DNA of 64,000 nucleotides, taken from contig JAJSPD010000055.1 in the NCBI GenBank assembly GCA_021307315.1, positions 248,001-312,000 of the forward strand. Reading direction: 5' to 3'. This document shows, piece by piece, positions 58,242 through 64,000 of the stretch. Each line of letters opens with the position of its first letter. Position 1 is the first letter of the stretch. The stretch is from Bisporella sp. PMI_857 (Eukaryota > Ascomycota > Leotiomycetes > Helotiales > Helotiaceae). The notes under the pieces were generated by a model. That model searched no databases. It worked only from the letters and a program-made list of their open reading frames with translations, and was not told the DNA's origin. Position numbers and translations under genes: made by a program.

Positions 58242-59885
58242 GACATTCTAAGATTTCTGAACAGGAGGCATGTGAGAAAATGACTAGAGGAACTTGTGAT
58301 GTAATAACTATCAACCTTAAAGTCTCTTGCCCAGCTCATTGTTAAGCGTTTCTGCCTAATATCGAACAAGAGAAGTTAAGCTAATGGAATAGATAGTGTG
58401 TTGTGGTGTGGGCGGTGCTGCATATTGTGGCGTCCTGGGATGATTTTACTCCTCGAAAGTGCTTTAGCGTGATCTAAAATACGCCCACTTCAATGTACTG
58501 TGCTACCCCGCAATGTGGCGTACATCCTGACTGACTTCCCCTGTATTGTTAACTTTCATGTGATTTTGCTGTTTGTCTCCCAGTCGGCATTGAGAACCAT
58601 AAAAAAAACTTTCAGTAAGGTGGATTTAATTAATTGACCTATGGCTTGTTTGGCGCGAGAACCCCAACCATCACTGAGACGATCGTGACAAGCAGGTACC
58701 CCCTACCCTAGTTGAGATGTCTGTGGTATTATACAACAATTATAATACTGGAGCAGTTGAAGTGGCAAACCAGGACAAGGAGGCATATAGGAAGCACAGA
58801 CGTATACAGCGCAACCAATGACCACTATTCTGCTAGTTAATCCTTGTTGCTATTACAAACGCATGTCGACTACATCTAATTCATTCAGGGGGGTTGCAGT
58901 AACACCCACTATCCCACTTGCAATTTCGAGTTATATATTGCGGGTTTCAGTTGGGTACAGCAAGCAGGTGAGCTTCAAGAGCTACATCAAGAGCTAGGAG
59001 GGAAGAGTGTATTTTGGAGGGTATATCATACCTGAGAGTAATTCAACATAGCATCATGTGCATGGTGTTTTTATGCAAAGAGACGTATAAGGGAATGGGG
59101 GAGCTTCCGAAAAGGGTAACGGAGAACACGTAGGTCTAATACTATGTGTTCTTTTTGTGATGTAGCACTTTGTAGGGATCTCTTTCTGCACCAAATTTGG
59201 TGGGAGGGATGTATCTCATTCTGTATTAAGGTAAATTGATTAAATGCCTGGTTCCTGGTTCTTCCGTTCACGCTTTTACCCCAGTCCGCGCCGGAAGTTG
59301 AACTTTGAGATCCAACCATTTGCACAGTGTAAAGCAAAGTCACCACTATATTACCAACAGAAAAGCATAGTATCTCTTTTCAAATCCTCATTTCGATCGG
59401 CTGTTTGGATAGTGTTTTATGGTGTAGACAACTTTGGCGGGAAAAAAGGACCTCCCTAGGTTATGCAACCAGTGGATTGATAACAAAGACCGTTCATTAC
59501 TCATAATTAGTAAGCTACCTCTATGGTCGTAGTAGATCGATTACATAACGTAAAATAAGAGATCTGCTATAGTTCCTATTAAAGTTGAGATAGTTTACTA
59601 AGTGAGTCAACCCTTGCCGTACGCTTTCACGAATACGAAATCTTTGAATGGAGGCTTTTTAGCGTTTACACGATTGAAGTCTTAATCATATACATTAAAT
59701 TTAAACATTGAGACTCTGTGGTTAGATATTGCTCGACACAATTATTATCACTCTTCGATACCTCGACAGCGAACGCATGATTACCCTCGAAGAAATTAGA
59801 GCTCGCCTTGTTCCCCTAATTCTATGCAATCCAGCCAATGGAACGATAATGTCCCCCAAATGTATTAGAGATCTAAGGTCGTTGC
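58242..59885. other. Intergenic 1.6 kb, no supported gene
   Basis: HET-gene promoter side and 3' flank of the EEP-jacalin gene. The open frame at 59071-59346 has no recognisable features. Confidence 0.5.
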
Positions 59886-61384
59886 CTATCTAGGCGCATA
59901 AACTAACCCGAGCAGATCAACCTCATCGCCAGTCTGGCCAGCGAAACCCACAATCTGCCACCCGCTCGGCGCCTCGAAATCAGCGCAGTCACTGGTCGAT
60001 CCACCATTAGACCATGTCCTACCCGTGCTCGTCGTCACGAGGATATAGAAGATGGAAGTTCTATCGTTCTTCACTCCCTTGCAAAGCCTGGCCTTGGTCC
60101 AGTACTCGGCGCTTCCGAGAGTGAGAGTCCGTAGTGTTCCTCCTGTGCCTCCGTGCAGGGAGGATTGGCCATTGGTGAGGGTAACTCCTATGGCATCGAT
60201 GCGCTCGCCGGCTCGGACGCTAATCACGGAGGTCTTAGGGGAAGATGGGAGCGCAACAATGTTGTTGAACCAGTAGCCGCCGTCACCACCGAAGTAGTTA
60301 GATTGTCGGGTGGTGCTGCTGAGGGACCATTGGATGTCTGCTCTAATGGCATTATGGTCCGTTAGGATACTTCCATCGGCCTGTAGAAAGTTTGTCGAGT
60401 CGTATGACCAGTAGCTGGCCTGGAGATTAACAACCTTGGATGGCCGGTAGAAGATCTTGTCGACGACCTCGCAGTAGTTAGTGAGTGATGGATTATCACA
60501 CGTGGTTAACTCGGTTGGAGTTACGCCTCCTCTAATTAATTCAACCCAGGCATCTTTCATGCCGTTTTGGGTCGAGAAGACTCCGAGTCCATCTACGACA
60601 GCGCGGGTCCATCTCGAGTTGGTGTCACCGTAGAGAACAACGGCATTGCCAACTGACCATGTGTCTATATAGTCGGCTATCTGCTTGAAATTGGAGGTTC
60701 TAGCTGCCTGGTCCCCGGACTCGTTACTAAATGAAACAATCAGTCGCTATATGAGATTTCTTTTCAATCATGAGGAGGTTACCCTGCATCCGCATGGAGA
60801 TCTGTTAAAGAATTTGAAGTCAGTGGCTGCCAGGCAAAAAGGTAAGCTGATAGGAATGCATACTATAAAAGTCGACGTTTACGCCTTCTGATATTTGCAC
60901 TCTCATGAAAGTGAACCCCTTTGGAGTCAGGCAATCTCCAGAGTTCAAGTTACAAGAATTCCACTTGATACGTCTGAAATGGATCCAGGGATAGTAAGAG
61001 AGGGTGTTGAGCCCACTGCCGAATAGCACGCCTCCAGATGTGGCGGTTCGGTAAGGGTGTGTATTGGTCTCGTAGATGTATGCATGATAGTTAAAATCTA
61101 ACACTATGTTAGAGCCATCTTACAAAATGCGACAAAGCGAAATCGATGCTGTAGGAGTGGGATCACCTACCTTCCTGCATATGGACAATCCCGTAGCCAA
61201 TAAGTCGACTACCTATCGTCCGAGAATTTGTAGCTTTATCACCGGGAACGGCGTTGTTGTTGAGCCAGGGAGGGAGACCCGCAACGTTGATGCTAATGAC
61301 GTTGAAGATACCCGATGTGGCAGCACTCAAGGCCGTTGTAGAAAAGGCCAAGGCTGCCGCGGCGACTCTGAGCGTGAAATGCAT
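59886..61384 (-). CDS. Secreted endonuclease/exonuclease/phosphatase-fold protein with jacalin-like lectin tail
   Basis: Exons 61384-61171, 61097-60864, 60801-60783 and 60726-59886 give 435 aa. A signal peptide is clear (LRVAAAALAFSTTALSAATS, cut near residue 20-22). Residues 25-290 form a DNase-I-like EEP domain: FNVISINVAGLP at the start, metal-binding Glu near 71 in MQED, LHADAGNESGDQAARTSN, YGDTNSRW (GD-N motif) and TDHNAIRADI (catalytic DHN near 279-281). The family includes nucleases, sphingomyelinases and inositol phosphatases, so the substrate is open. Residues about 296-435 are a jacalin-like beta-prism: SNYFGGDGGYWFNN, INGE-like blocks (AGERIDAIGVTLTNG) and GFAGQTGDEVDLLGLVYAPR. Exon 3 has only 19 nt, yet it supplies the LHADAG motif. 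The lectin may tether the enzyme to a glycan surface; this is inference. Confidence 0.9.
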
Positions 61385-64000
61385 ATTGGAAAGTCTGAAT
61401 TACAAGCTCGACTCAAAAGAATGGAATCACGTCGGTGGGCCGTTGAGAGTACACAGGCGCGACCCTCAAAATTGTTGGAAGAGCAGCTCATTTTCTTTCT
61501 ATACTTCTCTCCAAGCCCTTAGTGCGGTTAGAATCTCGCTTTCAGTCTCCGCCGTAGTAACTTGGCAAAGTAGTCTTCGATAGTTCTGATAACTTGCCAC
61601 CAAAAGCTTGAGGCTTTAGAGTCTTGGCGTGTAGGCACATTGATCACAAAGGGGACGTACGCAGGAATTCAATTCAGAATACGGGAGGGGGCTATTAGCC
61701 TTCGTAATTGGATACGTGGGTTGCATGAAATGGCATTTCGGTGTTAATACTGTAACGGGAAAAGCGACCAAGACTCCAAGGCTGAAGGGTTCCTGCCAAG
61801 TTCCCGCGGTACCTTACAGAAACGGCAATGCGGCTGAGCGGGGGTTGTGATGAACGAACATTTTACTAACTGTACCGTGCTGTACTTTGAAGGATGCAAG
61901 ATGATGCCCAGCAAGAAAGTCTGGATTAGGACGTTCTTCCCCGCAGTGGCTCGGGGAGGGTGTTAATAGCTGAGATGTTCTGACTTACTGTACAGTAAGT
62001 CAGTACAATTGACGTAATCAAGTTGCGGACAACGCAATGACAAGGGTGATAGCGAGGGTCACATAAGAGACAGTGCGTAAGAAATTTGAGGTTGGAGCGC
62101 GATGCCAAGGTAAAGAAGAGGAGAAGGATGCACCACCAACGAGCGACTTTAAAGAAAATGGCGGATAAATACATGAGTCTCGTGGCAGTATTATCAAGAG
62201 ACCCTCCCAGCCACAGCGGTCAATAATACCACATCGGCCGATGGCACGTGCGGCGATAAAAAAGGCTGGGAAGATAAAATCCACAGTCGAGACAATAAAG
62301 ACACTTGCGTTATGGCGGTTGTGAAGGGAACACAGGTAAATCACGGTATCGTGGTCGAGCTCCACAGGCATGACATTGTCGATTTTATTCATAAAACGGC
62401 GCAGCGAGTTGAAATATATACAGAGAGGACATCATTTCCCCCAGTTCTTGGGGTTAATGGTGGCAACAAATAAGAGGTTAAGGGCGTTAAGCCATTTGAT
62501 GTAGCGAAAGCACTAACTAAAATATGATGGGGAAGGTGCCATGGATAAATGCTTGCACCTGAAGCGAATAGGTCCTGGGGAATCATGCACGTGCCCCCTC
62601 CCTTAAAAAAAGAATTACAATATTTTGAGTTGATTTTTCAATAATCAAAAAAGTAATTAAACTACTACCATTATAATAAAGCCTAACATTGACACGTGAT
62701 CTATATGTCGGCGAGTGATGCGTTCTCTCGGATTGTTTTTCGGCCACTAAGGTTGTAGAATCCGCAGCTCGGGAGGAGGCCGTATATTTCCTCATGGTGT
62801 CGGCTGTGGAGGAAGGATAATTTCCAATGGACTGGATTGAAGAAGCATCATGTTGATGGGAACGTAATTCATACCAACTATTTGTTTGTACCTGTCACTT
62901 CCGGTATAAATACTTCTCTGCGTCTAAAAAACCTATTAGGACTAGCAGTTCGATAATACTAATAGCCTCTTTGCCATAACATATATTGCTTCTCGTATAT
63001 TTGCAAGTAATAACTTGGAATTCCTCTCCGACAACCTACCCCTTCCAGGAATAAAATTGCCCTGGAAATCATATTCTGGTAGTAATTCGAGCCTAGAAGT
63101 CTTCGGGTTGACTGTAATCACACAGAAAAAATGGAGGAGGGTTTCCTACGGGATCTTGTGGTAAAATACACGCGACAAAAAGAAGCACATTCATCCTTCT
63201 GGATTATTCGGTCATGACGCAGAGTGTAAGCACAATCCTAGCTCCCCAACATGAACGTGGAGCGTTAATTAGAAATGGAAACCCTTCCGGACGCGTATAT
63301 TTTGTACTGAGAAGTCACAATCTAAAACTTGCTCAGTATTAGATCACAAACATAGCAAATGAACTTTCAAAGAGTTCCCAACAACCCAAAATCAGAGACA
63401 TTATTTAAATAGGAGGTGGTCTACGTTTTAAAGTGAGTAAATGAAGAGTCCTTGCGATAATTCTCAAATTCAGATTAGAGATACATCCGCTAACCTTGTT
63501 AGAAAGAACCTTAACAACGACACTAGGTGAAACGAAGTTCAAGATACTCAACACGCAAGTGGCAGATATAGAACTAGCACAAAATAGAATAGCACCGTCG
63601 ATGGAATGTGAGGTGGGATATCTATGGGCAGGGTAGAGGTGAGATTTTGGGAAAGGATGCCAAATTTTGATGGCCATCAGAGCCTATGGGACTATCCTAT
63701 AACTCTTTACATAAGCATTGATGCAAAAGGCGGCATCTATGTGCCTTGAGGCGGCTTCTTATAACAAAGCGGACCAAAGATACAAGTACTATCATTCGAG
63801 CAATCTCCTGCTTGTGAAATTATGTAGAAGAAATATGTTTTTGATAGTAGAAAATGTAAGAAAACGGTTGCCTTATACATTCCAAAAATCAAAGGTCATA
63901 CATAGTTGTAACGACAGATTTGTGGACAATGAACATAATAGTATTGTCCCACGATACTGCGCCATGGGCCGAACATTATAGATCATCTTACGCCGTCACA
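61385..64000. other. Right-end stretch, no supported gene
   Basis: Promoter side of the EEP-jacalin gene, then 2 kb with short open frames on both strands (62018-62392, 63405-63677 and others), none with a recognisable domain, signal or splice partner. Composition is ordinary. Confidence 0.5.

Noticed and set aside
63405..63677. 90-codon minus-strand frame near the right edge
   Set aside because: Composition is unlike protein-coding DNA of the window and no family feature is visible.

Overview
This is nuclear DNA from a filamentous ascomycete (Pezizomycotina). The genes carry many short GT-AG introns of about 45-60 nt with CTNA(C/T/G)-type branch sites. Families typical of the group are present: Zn2Cys6 regulators, a HET-domain protein, a DUF5672 protein and a jacalin-tailed secreted phosphodiesterase-fold protein. 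Transposons here look decayed by repeat-induced point mutation (RIP). Protein style suggests Leotiomycetes, but that is only an impression. I joined exons by hand, using reading frame, splice consensus and family knowledge.

Region 1 (0.8-26 kb) is mostly housekeeping: a mitochondrial ClpX-type ATPase (minus), glycogen branching enzyme (plus), mitochondrial ATP synthase beta (plus), a Ser/Thr-rich single-pass membrane protein, a DUF5672 protein, a small unassigned protein (minus), a Zn2Cys6 regulator (minus) divergent from ORC5 (plus), an UNC93-like transporter and a GNAT acetyltransferase.

Region 2 (27-41.6 kb) looks like a catabolic gene cluster: an MmgE/PrpD-family enzyme, a Zn2Cys6 activator with a fungal_trans domain, an SDR oxidoreductase, a dienelactone-hydrolase-family enzyme, an MFS carboxylate-type transporter and a carboxymuconate-cyclase-type beta-propeller lactonase. 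CG-rich sites (CCGCGG and ATTYGCCGG words) recur upstream of the PrpD, SDR, DLH/MFS and lactonase genes, which would fit one local regulator.

Region 3 (44-64 kb) is accessory: a secreted CE1 esterase, a CorA-like membrane protein, a four-helix membrane protein, a TPR relic, a nested transposon island, a HET-domain protein and a secreted EEP-jacalin protein. In the island (50.8-54.05 kb) a pogo/Fot1-type element with 57-bp perfect inverted repeats sits inside the 3' part of a Tc1/mariner element. Both are flanked by TA and both are full of stops of RIP type. The last 2.6 kb has no gene that I can support.
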